Source: Poronia punctata
Taxonomy: Eukaryota > Ascomycota > Sordariomycetes > Xylariales > Xylariaceae
DNA length: 64,000 bases
NCBI GenBank assembly: GCA_022579005.1
Contig: MU401477.1
Location: 83,610-147,609, forward strand
Direction of reading: 5' to 3'
Shown here: one piece after another, positions 1-13,071 of the stretch
Position numbering within the stretch: position 1 is the stretch's first letter
Layout: every line of letters begins with the position of its first letter
The notes under the pieces: model-generated
Database searches by the model: none
Told to the model about the DNA's origin: nothing
The model's input: only the letters and a program-made list of their open reading frames with translations
Translations under genes and position numbers: made by a program

Positions 1-91
1 TTCTGTCCCCTTTGCCCGAGGAGTCCCCCTCAGTTTTAGTGTCTTTTCTTCTTTCTTTCTCTCTTTTTATTTTCTTTCTCTGACCCTTCCT

Positions 92-115
92 CCCCCCCCC
101 CCCCCCCCCCCCCCC
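92..115. repeat. poly(C) tract, 24 nt
   Basis: An uninterrupted run of 24 cytosines between pyrimidine-rich flanks. The exact length in the genome may differ, because long G/C homopolymers are error-prone in sequencing. Confidence 0.9.
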
Positions 116-2856
116 TTTATTTTTTTCTTGCTGCCAAAAACAAGAAGGAAAATATTCCCGTTGATAAAAGGAGCAGCTGATAGGTAGATACAAGTTAGAT
201 AGGTCAGGAAAGGGGATAAATGGAAAAAAAGTCTCTACAACACCAGAAGAAATGACATGACGCCATCCATCTATTCATCTACGAGTACATCGAACCAGTT
301 ACAAACTCCCAATACCGTACGTACCATCAACCGGGTCGTCGGCTGCATTGAAGGGGGGGAACAAAGGTTTGTGGCGGTGGCGGTTTATTCTTTCTCATGT
401 CGTACGGCATATGAGATTTTGATATGTAAGATCGAGATAGGATCTGGGATCTGGTCAAACTGGTCACTAGTACCGAGATGAACGTAGATTTGGTTTTCCT
501 AGTTTTGCAGGAGGCGTCTCTTTTTTTCTTATACGTTTGGGTTGCTCTAATAGTCATTGTAATGTGGGATACAATTACTTATGACACGAAAAGGAAAACA
601 TCAGATTGATTTTGGTCGACATAAACCGCTATATCTCTATTAACAACACTGCGCTTGTTCCGTTTACTGACCACCTATTTGGTTGTCGTCGTTCAACCAC
701 ATACCTGACCTCGTACATGATAATACCTGAGCAGGATTACGTAAGCCACGATAGTAGGTAATACACGTAGGTACTTAACTTGCCTGGGGTATCTAGCCCC
801 TACTGAAACCGTCACGTTACGGCCCCTGGCAACGTGTCTTTTACGAACAAGAGACGCATCTGTTCAGTTTTTTTGCCCGGAACAAAAAAACAAGGACTAG
901 CGGCTGTCAAAGTATAGTACTGTGTAGGTACTCGTAATATATGCTAGGTTTACCTTTTCAAAAAATGGAAAAACCACTGTTGCTGAGGTCATGATTTAAA
1001 CGTAAGATTATACCCGCAAAAAACCCCTCCCTCTTGGTTTTGAGATGGCCGCCGTGGAAACCGTTCCGGTGCCTGCTGATCTGGATCGATATGCTCCTCC
1101 CCCCCCTCTACTCCCCCCCCCCTGCCTGCATATGCACGATGTACTTTTGTTTCTTCTTCTTGCGATCCACATTCACTAGGAGGTAGGGGGTGGGTAGGTA
1201 CTAGGGGGTCCACACTTAGAAACCCCTCTGCACGGTAGGTAGGTAGGTAGGTATCTATGCAATTACTGCCGGCATATGAGATTTAAAACCCCGTTTTTTT
1301 TTTGCATTCTTTCTTCCATGCCGTTTTGTATCTTGCATCTTAGGTGTTAGATATACCAACCTGGAAAGAAAACTGTTACTGTACTGTACTACCTATCTTA
1401 CCTGTGAAAACAATTCTTCTCTCCTAATACATAGTACACGTACAAGTATTACTTGATAAGCCAGAACAAAAGAAAGCAAAAAAGAAAAAAAGAAAAAAAA
1501 AAGCTTCTTGGCTCTATCGCCCGCCCCACTAACCAACCCAGAGGAAGGGGAGATGCGTCTCGCATCCTAAACTAAAACTAGACAAGTTTTTCCAAACGAT
1601 AATCGGGCTGTAAAGTAGCAGCAGTAGTAGGTAGGTAGTATTCAGTAGCAGTATTCAGTGTAATAATGTTCTTGACAAGTGGATCCAAGATTTTCTTTGG
1701 CTTTTTAAGATTGAGATTTTTAGTTTCTCATCTTTTTTAGTGCGCATGCAATAAGCCCCCCACCTAAACCTGACTTGATCTAACATGGATGGGTTTGCTT
1801 ATTACCCAGTACCTAAGGTACTCGTAGTTAGATGTACTCATATACTTATTCATGAGTAGGTACCTAAGTAAGGTATTGAATTTGTATGTAGATTTGATGT
1901 GGGATGGAACCCTTGTCCCCGAATTCCCGAGGGCCTTGATTAGCGTCGAGAATCCCGCACCGATCGCGCGCGGCCGCTATATGGGGAATCTGTACTTACG
2001 TCTATCATATGTACTTTGTCTGAGGTGCTATACTACTGTGTACTTGTAAAGTACAATGTTGTATTTTATCTACGTGTACACAGTATCTACATACAATACT
2101 TAACCACGTGAGTTGAAGTTGTACGTGTATCGTAGGTCACGGAGAGCGCGTTGCCCTTGTGCTGTGATAGGCATACTCGTATAATACCCTCCTTGCCGTA
2201 AAAACTTGAAGTATCCAGGTTAGACCAAGATTTGTTACTCCTAACTATACACACACCTAATCTACTAGGTTGGGTGCACCTACGGCATAAAGCAAGCTCC
2301 GGCAAAGGCTGAGAAACTGTCCTGCAAAACGGAAAGCTACCTACTCGTAGCTAAACTACGTATATAATAAAACCAGTAGTAGATAACCTCAACTAAGACT
2401 ACTTATACCTACCTACCTACTTACATCAGAAGCAACTAGGTATATAGATAGAAGTCATGTACAGAGATTTGTTTATATACAGCACTTACCAACTGTCAAG
2501 ACTCCTATTCCCATGAATCAGGGTATAGATCCTCTAAAGTGAGGGGGGGAACAGAGATAGGGTTGGTTTAAGAAACGCAGAAACATATATATTCCTCTTT
2601 CCTCTCCTTTAACTCAAAGTAAAAGATATCACGAAAACATTACCTAACCTGGCTAGATATAAAGAAAATCACTTTAAGGATCGTAGATATTGGATGAACA
2701 TAACTGAACCTACCTACTCTTCTTGTCAACGGTAAATATGTATAATTATAAGTAGCTAAGGACTTTGCATATTCCCCCTTCTCTCTTGTTTTGATGCAGG
2801 AAACAAAATGAACTAACTACCTCTTACGCTCATACCCTGGCTATAAGTAAGTAAAG

Positions 2857-2881
2857 GTCTGTCTGTCTGTCTGTCTGTCTG
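2857..2881. repeat. (GTCT)n microsatellite
   Basis: About six uninterrupted copies of the tetranucleotide GTCT in a non-coding spacer. Confidence 0.85.
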
Positions 2882-3139
2882 TAACTTGAACACACCAACA
2901 ACAAATGAGCTCTCAACTCAACAAGACGGCCTTCACCCTGTTCAAGACAATATGTGTATATAGGGGTAGGGGCAAGAGAATTCATGGTATAATCTATCTA
3001 GGTTAAGTAAAAGTGACGAGTATCAGCCGCTAGGCATTGTTCACAGTAAAAAGGAGGCATACTGTAGTAGGTAGGTAGTTTACCGAACAACAATCCAAAC
3101 AAGACGAGAAATAAAAGGGGGAGATTCAATGCTCCCCTC

Positions 3140-5540
3140 CTAATTAATCTCATCTGCCGACCTTTTAACCCCTTGACTGGAATCACCACCACAACCCCCT
3201 CTAAACCCACCCAACAACATGCCCAAATCCGGAACATCCCCCTCGAGACCCTTCCATCCTTTCCCTTCCTGTTCCCTCTCGCCAATCTTGATAACGGCGC
3301 CGACAAGGTCCTTGTTTATCTCGTCATTCACCACACTATCCTTTTCGTATCTCGGATGTTTCCCAACGAAATGTCTGATCCACTTCGCGGCCGTCCACAA
3401 CTCCCCGCTCGCCCTCTTCCTGATGAGGTCGAGATAAGTGCCTAATTCGCAACGAGTCTGCACATCGACATTGACCGAGTCGAGATAACTCTCGACAATA
3501 GGTATCAAGCCGGGAAACCCGGTCTCGTTAGACCCGTTAATCACCTCGTCGACGGTCATAAGCGCATACTCGTCGTCTACCGGACTAACCGGACTAGCGG
3601 GACGACTTGTCGGACTTCCCGCCCTACTGCGCGAGGCGCGGTTCGGAAAGGGGTTTTTGCGGAAATGGAATTTCTTCTCCAGGACTGCGTCTCTGGCGTG
3701 GGCCGTCTCCATGTTCTCGTCGACCTTGACGATGGGTATGTAAAAGTTCAAGTCGAAGCTTAGGATCGCGCGCGTGATCAAGACCATGAATACCGAAAAG
3801 GCGGCGTTTTCGAAATCCGTGATCTGGATCTCCATCGGTCGAAACTCGACGCGCCAGCCAATGTCGGAGCCGGCGGGCGGTGGTTTGAAGCGCATGTGTT
3901 GCCAGTTTGTCGATTGGAGGTTCTCGAAATGGTCGGTTTTGGAGAGGTCGAGGGTTTGCAGGTCTTCGTTGAATATCACGATTGGATCCCGGATGAAGAG
4001 GTGGGCGAAATGGGTGGCGAGGAGGTCGTCCATGCCGCCGTCTATGAGTTGCGCTTTGATCTCTTCGTCCACGACGAGGTTGGGGTCGAAGTATTCCTGG
4101 CGAAGACGTGGGTCTGTGCTGATGTATGTCGAGTTTGAGGCGTAGCGGGATTTGGGGATTCGCCATCTGCTGTTTTTCAGGGGCTGGTGATGATCTGTTA
4201 GTTGGTGAACATGGATGTATATAAAAGGGGTTGAGGACATACTTGTTCTCCTAGTTCCTCGGCTGTCCTGTCATCGACAGCACGACTGATTTGGTTCCAA
4301 CGGACATCCGTGTCGGCCAAGAAACCCTTATAAATGGGCGTGGCGGCCGTCAATGCCAACATGATGGGTCCCAGCGGGCCAAGTTGATCATACATCCTTC
4401 TCCCTTCGGTGATGTTCTTGGCTTGAAAGGTAATCTGCAGACAACAACTTCCCATGCCGAAAGCCATGGCATCCATATGGATAAAATTATCTGGAGCAGC
4501 GCCATTTCTCACATCGTCATCTTCGGGCCAGTTGTGCATATCATAGTTGACCGTAGGGTCTTTCCAAGGATTTGGCGTCTTCTCGTCATGAAAGACGGGC
4601 ACGTTCACCTGCACCTTCCTCCCTCGTCGCCATCGAATGTTGGCCGCCAATGTAGGAAAGCGGATGTGAGGATTGGCAATCTCATCCGGCACAAACTGTG
4701 AACGCAATTTGGGACCAGAAGGAGGATAGTACGGATCGGTGAAGACCCCAGGGACACCCAGGCGCGGATAGGTAGTCAATGTGATGGGGTATTCTTCGCT
4801 CTTCATATGATCTTTGGCGATTCTTCTCCTGAAAAAAAGAGAGGAGTCAACTTTCCACCCCTTACGACAAAACAAAAGTTTCATCAGCATATGTGTATAT
4901 ATACCTCGTTTTCATATCCGACTCGACTTCTAGCAGCTCCTTGAATCCGATACCCCAGGGCTTACCAGGAGTAGCCTCGAGCATGAACCTACCAAACTCT
5001 GGATGAAAAACCGGCAAAGGGTTCAAGTTCTTCCGTGCCTTGACATCTTCATCCTGAAGGTCAGGCACACCTCCACCCTGAGCAGATAGTTCCTCATCGG
5101 CAGCCAGCGCCTTGAGGATATCAGCTTGCCGGAGAGACAACAGCACTTTCGGACTGTCTTTGGAATATTGCACTACGAGGTATTCCACCTAAGGAGAAGC
5201 GAGTCAAGTCAGCCAGGAAGATGGTCATGGGGAGTATGTATGATTCACCTCATCACCCCAAAGCATGGCATCCCGTTCCTTGTGCTTCGCCTTGTTCCAT
5301 ATCTCTAGCAATTGCTAACCCCCAGGTCAGGTCAGGTCAGCCTCGGTCTCGACCTGGACAGTGGACAAGGAGTATAGTATGTATGGTACCTTGATACCCC
5401 ATTCTCTGACTTGCTGGGCGTGCTTTTTCGCATCCGGCCAATCAAGGGCGGTGCCTAGCGCTCTGCAAGATATTCCGTTAGCCACATTCTTTTCTTTCCA
5501 AGACTCCGTTTTTTTCGGGATGAACATACAAGAGTCCCAT
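3140..5540 (-). CDS. GCS1: glutamate-cysteine ligase catalytic subunit
   Basis: ATP-dependent ligase joining L-glutamate and L-cysteine, the rate-limiting first step of cytosolic glutathione synthesis. Six coding exons on the minus strand: 5540-5530, 5462-5390, 5314-5249, 5188-4905, 4828-4243 and 4183-3140, giving 687 residues. All introns are GT-AG, with GTATGT at introns 1 and 5. The start MGLLALGTALDW matches the family N-terminus; exon 1 holds only 11 coding bases. The eukaryotic GCS signature WGDEVEYLVV is at about residues 47-56. The region around FIHMDAMAFGMGSCCLQITF and the RWRIPKSRYASNSTYIS block are also typical. A Ser/Pro/Arg-rich insertion (RASRSRAGSPTSRPASPVSP) in the last exon looks like a filamentous-fungus linker. 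Length and motifs appear complete, so the gene looks functional. The identification rests on recognised family motifs, not on a database search. Confidence 0.93.
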
Positions 5541-6941
5541 AGTATATAAGTATGTATAAGGTCGTCTCGGTCTGTGTCCCCTTGCGTCACGGTAACAGAA
5601 TCAATCCTGAAACCTGACTAGGTAGATGGAATACGTAATGTGAACACAACACACACACACAAAACCGGCCGAATACCTCGCAGGGCCGTCAACCACGTGA
5701 GGGAGGAAAAAATAGGTACTTTTTCGTCGCCACTATTAAAAGGCAAAGAGAGAACCCGTAGATTTCCCGAATAGGAAAATCAAGAAAAGGAAGTGTGGTT
5801 GAATGGTATGGACCGAAAAATGAATCGTGACGCGGTTTCGTCTTTTTTATCAACCAATCAAAGCGATGGTAATGATTATTTCGAGAACGATTTTATGGTC
5901 TTGTCTTGAGAAATCCGATTCGGGGAGGGACCTTAAAAAAAAAGAATGCTGTCGCGAAATCAACCCCGCCAAATAGTAGGTAGCAGGTAATAGGTAATAC
6001 GATTGCGATTAGAAAAAAAAATGTCGCTAGACTAGCGCTGGTCTTATGAGAATGCCTGCCTAGATATACGACTGTTGCTTCCAGAGTATGAAACCAACAG
6101 TTCACCCCCAAAATAAGGTCCTAGAACTGACAGGTCGCAGAGAATAGCACCGCCAATACAAAATTTCAGGGTCGCGGGGGTATCAAGACGACAACGGGTG
6201 AAATGTTTGTAAAAGCACGCAATCTTGTTTTACAACTCTATAAAAAGAAGGTGAAAAAAAATCATTATTCCATTTAGACTCAATTCTTGCCGCCCGGCCT
6301 CTCAATAATCAAGGGTAGGTACCTACCTTAGGTAAGGGGGTTTTTGGTTTATAAGCCCTGATAACAGAAAATGGATCATGTATTAATAATAAGAAATTAT
6401 TTCTAGACAAATAAAGAGTACGTAAGTACCTGAATTTTCCTCTCTTTTTGTCACAGTCTCACCTTCCCGCGGGCCTATAACAGTTTGAAGTTTTCGTCAT
6501 CATGTCCCTCCCGCGATGCACGTGGGGCGCTAAGAAGATTCGAAAGGCTAATGCCGGCTACATCCACGGACTGCTTAGAAATCCGCCGACTCCAACTCCA
6601 TGACAAACGGTTGGTTTCGGCACTTGGCATGTCTGTGGCGGTGCTGTTGGTCGACGCCACATATTATCAATATGTCTTTTCCTTCATACACTATAGTTAC
6701 AAGTACACGTATGCATAAACCTTTTGCCAGTACATACAGACTCCCTTTTTCTAACGCAGGGGGTATGTTATAAGGGACGTTTGATATGAGGAATCCCAGG
6801 CCCTCCTAGTCTAATGAGAAACTCTTGCGATGCTTAATATCTATAGACTATACCCAATGCAAAACAAAGACTCGCGTTACAGCTAAAACATCGAAATTAT
6901 AAGTTGAGTTAAACGAATACAGGACCTCGACCGGTCACCGG
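5541..6941. other. intergenic spacer: GCS1 promoter and permease 3' flank
   Basis: No coding region supported. Both neighbours are on the minus strand, so this holds the upstream region of the glutamate-cysteine ligase gene and the downstream region of the permease gene. It is moderately AT-rich with A/T homopolymers; no specific regulatory site is claimed. Confidence 0.55.
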
Positions 6942-9073
6942 TCATACGCGTTTGTCGGCTTTCTCGTCAAAGCCATTAGAAGACTCGCTCGATGGGACTG
7001 ACAGGTTTCCCCTTGTGGGATGTTGTGCCATGATCACATCGAATTTCTATAAATGTCAGAATGACAGACGAAAAGGGAAGGGTGTGCGTCCCCGGAAATT
7101 TGGAAGCTACTCACTGGTCCTTCAAATGTCTTGCCGTATATTATCCAGTACGCGCCGATGAGGAGAAAGAAGATGCCTATAACAGCGGTGACATAGTCTA
7201 TCACATGTCAGATCCGGGAGTTTCCGTTCATCAAGGGGGGAAAGAAGGGGGCCGGGCCCACTCACTCATATTATTGCCCGTGGCCGGAAGGGTAGCCGGG
7301 AACGTGAAAAACTGGAAAACACGAATTTAGCGATACTCGTGCGTGCGTGCGTATGGACGGATAGTACCACGACAAGGGGGGGGGGGGGGAAAGGACGAGA
7401 ACATACCACCGACGTGATGATGACGAAAGTCGCCGCGACAATGTTGAGAAACCATCCGCTTTTCCCCAGCATAAAGTACGTGCTTTCAGATTGCCACTCC
7501 TTCAGGACACCCCGACCCCGGATAAGTAATATCACGACGGGGAACGCATACGACACATTCAGGAAGATTGTGCAGCTTGAAACGTATGCCCCGAAAGCCA
7601 CCGAAGGACCCAAGTAAAGTAGCCCAAAGAGGGCGTTGAACACATATGTGAACATCAAGGTCCGCACCGGCACATTAAGACCCGGGGTGATGTGGGCAAA
7701 GCTAATTGGGAAATCGGTTAGTACAGGAAGGCCTCCCGGAATCCCGAGTGCTACGGGCCACTTACTAATTGTGGTAGACAATACCTTTGTCCCGGGCCAT
7801 TGCATACAACAATCTACTTGCGCTCGTTATGGACCCGTTAGTGCCGTTGACGAAGCACACGGCGAGGACTAGAGTTAGTACCGTCGCAGCCGCACGACTT
7901 CCTGTCGACTGGAAAATCAGCTCGGAGATGGGCATATTTGTCGCCGTATTCAAAATCGTCTCCGGATCCGTGATAGTGAATAGGATCACTAGAATGAAAA
8001 AGGTTCCGCTAGCAAAAAACATCAGTTAACAACCAGACTGATAGAGATAGAACCCCGGCGCCGGGCAAGAACTCACGTAACACCGCCCACGCCCACCGCG
8101 TAGAGCATGGCGCGTGGGGCATCGATGGACGGGGTGGGCATCTCTTCCGTCATATGCAGCACTGCGTCGAACCCGATGAGCGACAATGCCGATTGTAACA
8201 GGCCGAGGATCCACGCCAGACCATCCGACCAGCCCGTCTCGTTCTGAAACTCGGCAAACACGAAATGCGCATCATTCTTGTCCGACGTCGCGAGCATTAC
8301 GATGCTGATGACGACGACGCCGAGAAGAGACCAGTATAGCGCTGCGTCGTTCCATCGGCCCAAGATTCTGTTGCCCCAGATATTCGCACACGTCGTGAAG
8401 GTCAGGACGGCAAGGAATATCAGGTACGTCGCCCATTGCTTGATTTCGTACGTTCCATTCGACGCGATGACGGCGGCCGCTTGGATGAATTGCGCTAGTA
8501 GACGGTGCCTAGTCAGCGACAATGGGATGAAATAGAACTCCCTCTCTCTTTAGCTCGGTATAACTCACCGCAAAAGAACCCTTCCGTCGTCACCAACGTC
8601 AACCATCCGGCAATGTTTGTCCAGCCGACCCAAAAGCTCTGTTAATGCAAACCCGTTAACCTTGCGAGTCGCGGATCGTGGCCGGCGCGTGGGCCCTGGG
8701 GTTCGTACCATGGACTTTTTCCACTTTTCCGTGCACAGCGCGTATACAAAGTGATACTGGCCACCGGCAGTGGGCCATATGGCGGCAAGCTCGCCGAGAC
8801 TAGCCGCCAGGGCGAGATTGCATAAGACGCAGAAAATAAAGCCGTATAAGAAGGATACGGAACCGCCCGAGGGCAATACGAGACCGATCGAGCCGGCGAG
8901 AGCTATCCAGGTGCTGCAAAAAAGAAAGGAATCAGACTGGCACCATTCGCGGCCGGCCTGGCGTAGACTTACTTGAGAATAGCAAATGTCAAAGCAACCA
9001 TTGTCAGTCGCGACAGACGTGGCTGCAGACGACCCTCCCCAGCCGGGGCTGGTGATCTGCTTACAGATACCAT
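6942..9073 (-). CDS. APC-superfamily amino acid/choline permease
   Basis: Integral membrane transporter of the fungal amino acid/choline transporter group (relatives include yeast HNM1 and UGA4); substrate not predictable. Minus-strand exons: 9073-9071 (start codon only), 9022-8973, 8913-8709, 8638-8569, 8494-8077, 8008-7766, 7701-7407, 7311-7266, 7197-7115 and 7046-6942, giving 505 residues in a closed frame. Family-typical stretches are GSIGLVLPSGGSVSFLYGF, then GELAAIWPTAGGQYHFVYAL, ALSLIGFDAVLHMTEEM, NGSITSASRLLYAMARDKG and the C-terminal YGKTFEGPKFDVIM. Repeated long hydrophobic segments fit a multi-pass protein of about 12 helices. The usual 30-50 residue cytosolic N-terminus (often with a GYxQEL-like motif) was not found. 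The chosen start, ATG split from the body by a 48 nt intron, is the weakest part of the model. Internal exons are well supported. Confidence 0.85.
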
Positions 9074-11830
9074 ATTAAGGAATAGGTACAAGCCGTAAAT
9101 CTGCAACAGGCGGGACAGAAACAGATCAAGTATGATGCGGTCAAGAAACCAGCAACATTCAAAAAAGAGACTGGTTGCGCGGTAGGTAAATAGAACATGT
9201 ATATGCTTCCCCCCCCTTCCCCCTTTCGCAATCAGCCACGGTTATAAAACGGCAGACAGGGTCCACCATGTATATAGACGCGGTCCAGATCCTACTCATA
9301 CTAGATCATCGACATACCTAACCTAGCTATGTAGGTACCTACCTAACCTCTATAAATGCGCGTAATAAGTCTAGTCTCACTAGATACGTAAGAACCATTG
9401 TTTGTCCGTACCTGGAAAGATAACCGGGCAGATGGGTAGTAGGTAGATAGGACGATAAAAAACAACCAGTCATAAGGGTCTTCCCCCCTTTGACTATCAG
9501 ACTAACTACCCCGCGATACCCGGGGCCTCGTTTATCGTGCCCGTCAAAAGGTACAAGATTTGGAGATAGCGTGGCTAGTCTAAGAGTAGGGTAGTTCGTT
9601 TTCGTTTCGTTCGTTCACGTCACATGGCTTATGCGGGGGAGGATCTGTAGTAGGTAGGAGCCGGGATTCTTGGTATGAATGGAACGAATGCGTGTCAGAA
9701 AGGCATAACCGATAGATAGCACACAACTTCCATCAAGTGTTGCTTCAATGCTTTGCAGATCCCCACCATGTCTTGATTACACATAGATTCACCGCTCCTT
9801 CCTTCCTTCCTTCCTTCCTTCCTACCTACGGCTGATTTACACATATCTGTTACTGTGCCGTATCAAAGGCATTTTCCCCCTTGCGTCCCAAATCCATCCA
9901 TCTTTTCTTGATTGATATATCAAGTCTAACCTTGGTACTTTTGCAAAACTCAAACTGAAATCAAACTCGTCACGTATCTACCTACACAGTGGGTATTGAT
10001 TGACATAATTATAAGTCATCCAGATAGATGCGATATTAGGGCCGTAAAAAGAAGATCAGATCCACTTTACCGATAAAGCCAAACCTTTTGACAATGGATG
10101 TTTGTCACCAATCTACACTTCTACCCATCTACGAGTAATAATACCGTAGTTTACGAGTAGATAAACAAACAACTTATTATTACTGACCATTTATTAAAAC
10201 AAACTACCCTCGGTTGGCGTTGTCCCAAGGGTTCGGTGCTTGGTAGCGAAATTGAATAGGTAGAGTAACTTACCTTTACGTCCGAGAAAGCGAGGTACTG
10301 TCCGTCGCACGGTCCAAAGGGTGGAAAGGCAAGTGGTACTCGTAAACTCGCCTGCTTGTAATCTTGGCTACCTAATCCCCGAGATGACGTCTAGGTTGAG
10401 TAAGATTCAATTGTACATAGTTTGATACATTACATAATTATCTCTACTCGTATGTCTGGTACTGCCGGTAAGATTTGGATTGTAAATAGTAAGTTGAACA
10501 CCTGTTTGTTTCCAATTACCTCATAATACAAAACAGTGTGATGATGGTAACCCCTACCTACTACTTTATCTATCACATAAAACGCAAGGTGTCAGGCAGC
10601 CACCGTAGGTGTGTTGTGCTGCCGCCGCGCCCCCGGTAATACATACCCGTGACGTTAGCTGCAGAGTGGCTGTTCAAACCTTTAATATGCATGGGGGTAG
10701 GTTACGTAGGTACTTGCAGAATACTAGACTACTGAAACCTTGGCCAACTTGTACTCGTAGACCTACGAGTAAGGAAGCGCAACATGCGACGGAAGTATAT
10801 GTAAATGTAAAAAAAAAAAAAAAGTTGGTTACATTCACTATCCAAGTTAGGTAAACTATCGACGAAATAACAAACTTACTGCATGTTTAGTTTGCTTGGT
10901 TTTCGTAGCTGTTCTGGCTTTAGTTACTATATCTGGTAATGGTGCCCTATAGGCTATGGGATGCGGCGTATTATTGCAGGTTGCATACAAGTCCCGTTGT
11001 AGAATTCTAACAAACCCATGGGAAAACGCGTTTGATTAGCACGAGCACAAACAACCCTGTGACTTGGGATATCCCCCGTATGTCCGTATGTAATAAGCAA
11101 GTGGCGCATGTGGGTAGATTCACTAATTAATTCCTATAACCCTACACAAACAAACGAGTGGGCGTGCACCGTCACATCTCCCCGGACTTTGCTAGCCTCG
11201 GCCCCAGTACGTCTGGCATCCGGGGGCCCTGTTTATACACACGTACGCGGCGCCGCTGTCAAGAAGCTGCACTAGGCTATAAAATGGAGCCCGCTGTTCA
11301 AGCTAAGGAGGATATATTTTGGAAAACGGAAACACTCTGCGATCGGGAATATCGTTTTGTCATCCTTTTGACTCTTCCTCCTGGCACTTTTGTCCCTTGT
11401 TAGGATACCTATCATCCAAAATCAAATGCAAAATAGACCCTTCCACCTGTGGCGTGTCACCGACCCGGACCTTCAGTCCGACATATAATACTCTAAGCTA
11501 CGTAGTACCATTGCTGCCCACCCGTGTCTGCGGGGCCTGTCGTTGGTACGGACTGGGACACAATAAAGAACATGGTCCATGTGCTTGAGTGACTTTGCAA
11601 TCCCAGTGAATGGTCCAGATACTTGGGATCCCCGGAGTCCTATATAATAACGTAATGTTGTTGACAGCCCCGCTTGAAGGCCCAATATCGGACGTATTGT
11701 CGCATATATATATATATGTATAGTCGTGCAAATATAACCCCCCTAAAAAAGAGCCACGGAGAAGCATACAACAGGAACCCCTCTCCGCTACTTTGTTACC
11801 GAAAACCGACATATCTCTCCCGACCTCATC
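9074..11830. other. divergent promoter region between permease and nitrilase
   Basis: No supported gene in 2.76 kb. The permease is transcribed leftward and the nitrilase rightward, so both promoters lie here. It contains a (CCTT)n tract near 9796-9822, an A13-A14 run near 10810 and a short TA repeat near 11705. I see no tRNA-like box pair or other RNA gene. Confidence 0.55.
9796..9822. repeat. (CCTT)n microsatellite
   Basis: About six tandem copies of the tetranucleotide CCTT/TTCC in a non-coding spacer. Confidence 0.8.
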
Positions 11831-12974
11831 ATGGTTCGCGTAGGCGCAGTTCAGGCAGAGCCCGTCTGGCTTGACCTCGATGGGAGCGTAGACAAAACCA
11901 TATCACTCATCAAGAGTGCCAGTGCAGACGGCGTCCAGGTCCTGGGCTTTCCAGAAGTCTGGATTCCTGGTTATCCATGGTAAGAATGCCGGCCCGCCGA
12001 TTTTTGATAGGGGCTAACGTCGACCTGTCCTCCGTATAGGTCTATGTGGACATCTAGCGTCATCGAAAACACACACATCATCCACGACTACATGGCCAAT
12101 TCCCTGCCTCGTGACTCCCCCCAGATGCGTCGGATCCAAGCTGCTGTCAAGGAAGCAGCTATCTTTGTCGTCCTTGGATACAGCGAAAGGGACGGCGCAA
12201 GCTTGTATATGGCACAGTCCTTCATCTCCCCAGATGGAGAGATCCTTCACACCCGTCGCAAAATTAAACCAACACACGTAGAGCGAACAATATGGGGCGA
12301 AGGCCAGGCCGAGTCGCTCCAGTGCGTCGTGCCGTCAAAGTTTGGCAAGATCGGGGCCCTCAACTGTTGGGAGCACCTGCAGCCCCTGCTCCGATATTAC
12401 GAGTACTCTCAGGGGGTGCAGATTCATGTGGCGAGGTACGTCTTTTCTTCCGCCTCATATCCTGCTAACCTAGTTTGCTCACAATCTGCACAGCTGGCCA
12501 GCCGAATTCGAGATGCCGGATCCCAAGAAGATTGCATGGCTCTACCATGAAACTGGGGAGGCGAGTTACCGGGCTTCGCAATTCATGGCAATCGAAGGCC
12601 AGTGCTTCGTCTTGGTGGCATCCCAGATCCTCACCGAGAAGAACCTGGAAAAGAATAACCTTGTTGGAAATCCGGTTACCAAAACGGTAAGGAACACCTA
12701 TCCCGAGTATGTCAAAATGGCCGAGAGAAGAAATTCTAACTGCGAACATCAGCCGGGAGGCGGCTTCTCTATGATATTCGGACCAGACGGCAAACCGTTA
12801 TGTGAACCACTAGGAGACGGTGCTGAGGGCATTCTGACGGCCGATGTCGACCTGCGCGACATCGACTACCCCAAGGCGTTCATCGACGTAGTAGGACACT
12901 ACGCGAGGCCTGACCTGTTGAGTTTGCTGGTAAACCCCAAGGCCGGGAAGCACGTCACGACGATGGACAATTAA
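11831..12974 (+). CDS. nitrilase (carbon-nitrogen hydrolase family)
   Basis: Hydrolyses organic nitriles to carboxylic acid and ammonia; substrate unknown. Four exons: 11831-11979, 12040-12435, 12494-12686 and 12753-12974, giving 319 residues; all introns are GT-AG. The nitrilase Glu-Lys-Cys triad is visible: Glu42 in [13 protein letters not shown], Lys124 in [12 protein letters not shown] (Lys126 is the alternative) and Cys159 in [13 protein letters not shown]. The LNCWEH form is typical of true nitrilases, whereas fungal cyanide hydratases more often show LNCWEN, so I favour nitrilase over cyanide hydratase. Downstream, the [15 protein letters not shown] and [10 protein letters not shown] blocks are also family-typical. 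The length is near that of fungal nitrilases and the protein looks intact. The 3' end faces the Zn2Cys6 regulator, with only 97 bases between stop codons. Confidence 0.92.
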
Positions 12975-13071
12975 GTACGTGAGTACAATACGGCTGAAAA
13001 AAAATCAAGGGTCCGATTCCGTGGGTGTGCGTGGAATGAAGCCCAAATAATAGTCCTTCGGAAGTTCCGAC

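Larger units (their letters stand above)
1..3139. other. gene-free spacer, 3.1 kb
   Basis: No credible coding region was found on either strand; the open frames here are short, start at random and have no family resemblance. The stretch holds homopolymer and simple repeats, including a C24 run at 92-115, a (GGTA)n run near 1234-1253 and a (GTCT)n run near 2857-2881. It also has many scattered GTAGGTAGGTACC-like words. Its right end is the 3' flank of the glutamate-cysteine ligase gene. Confidence 0.6.

Noticed and set aside
11831..12974. Calling the nitrilase a cyanide hydratase
   Set aside because: The active-site context is LNCWEH rather than the LNCWEN usual in fungal cyanide hydratases, and the protein is shorter; substrate nevertheless remains unproven.
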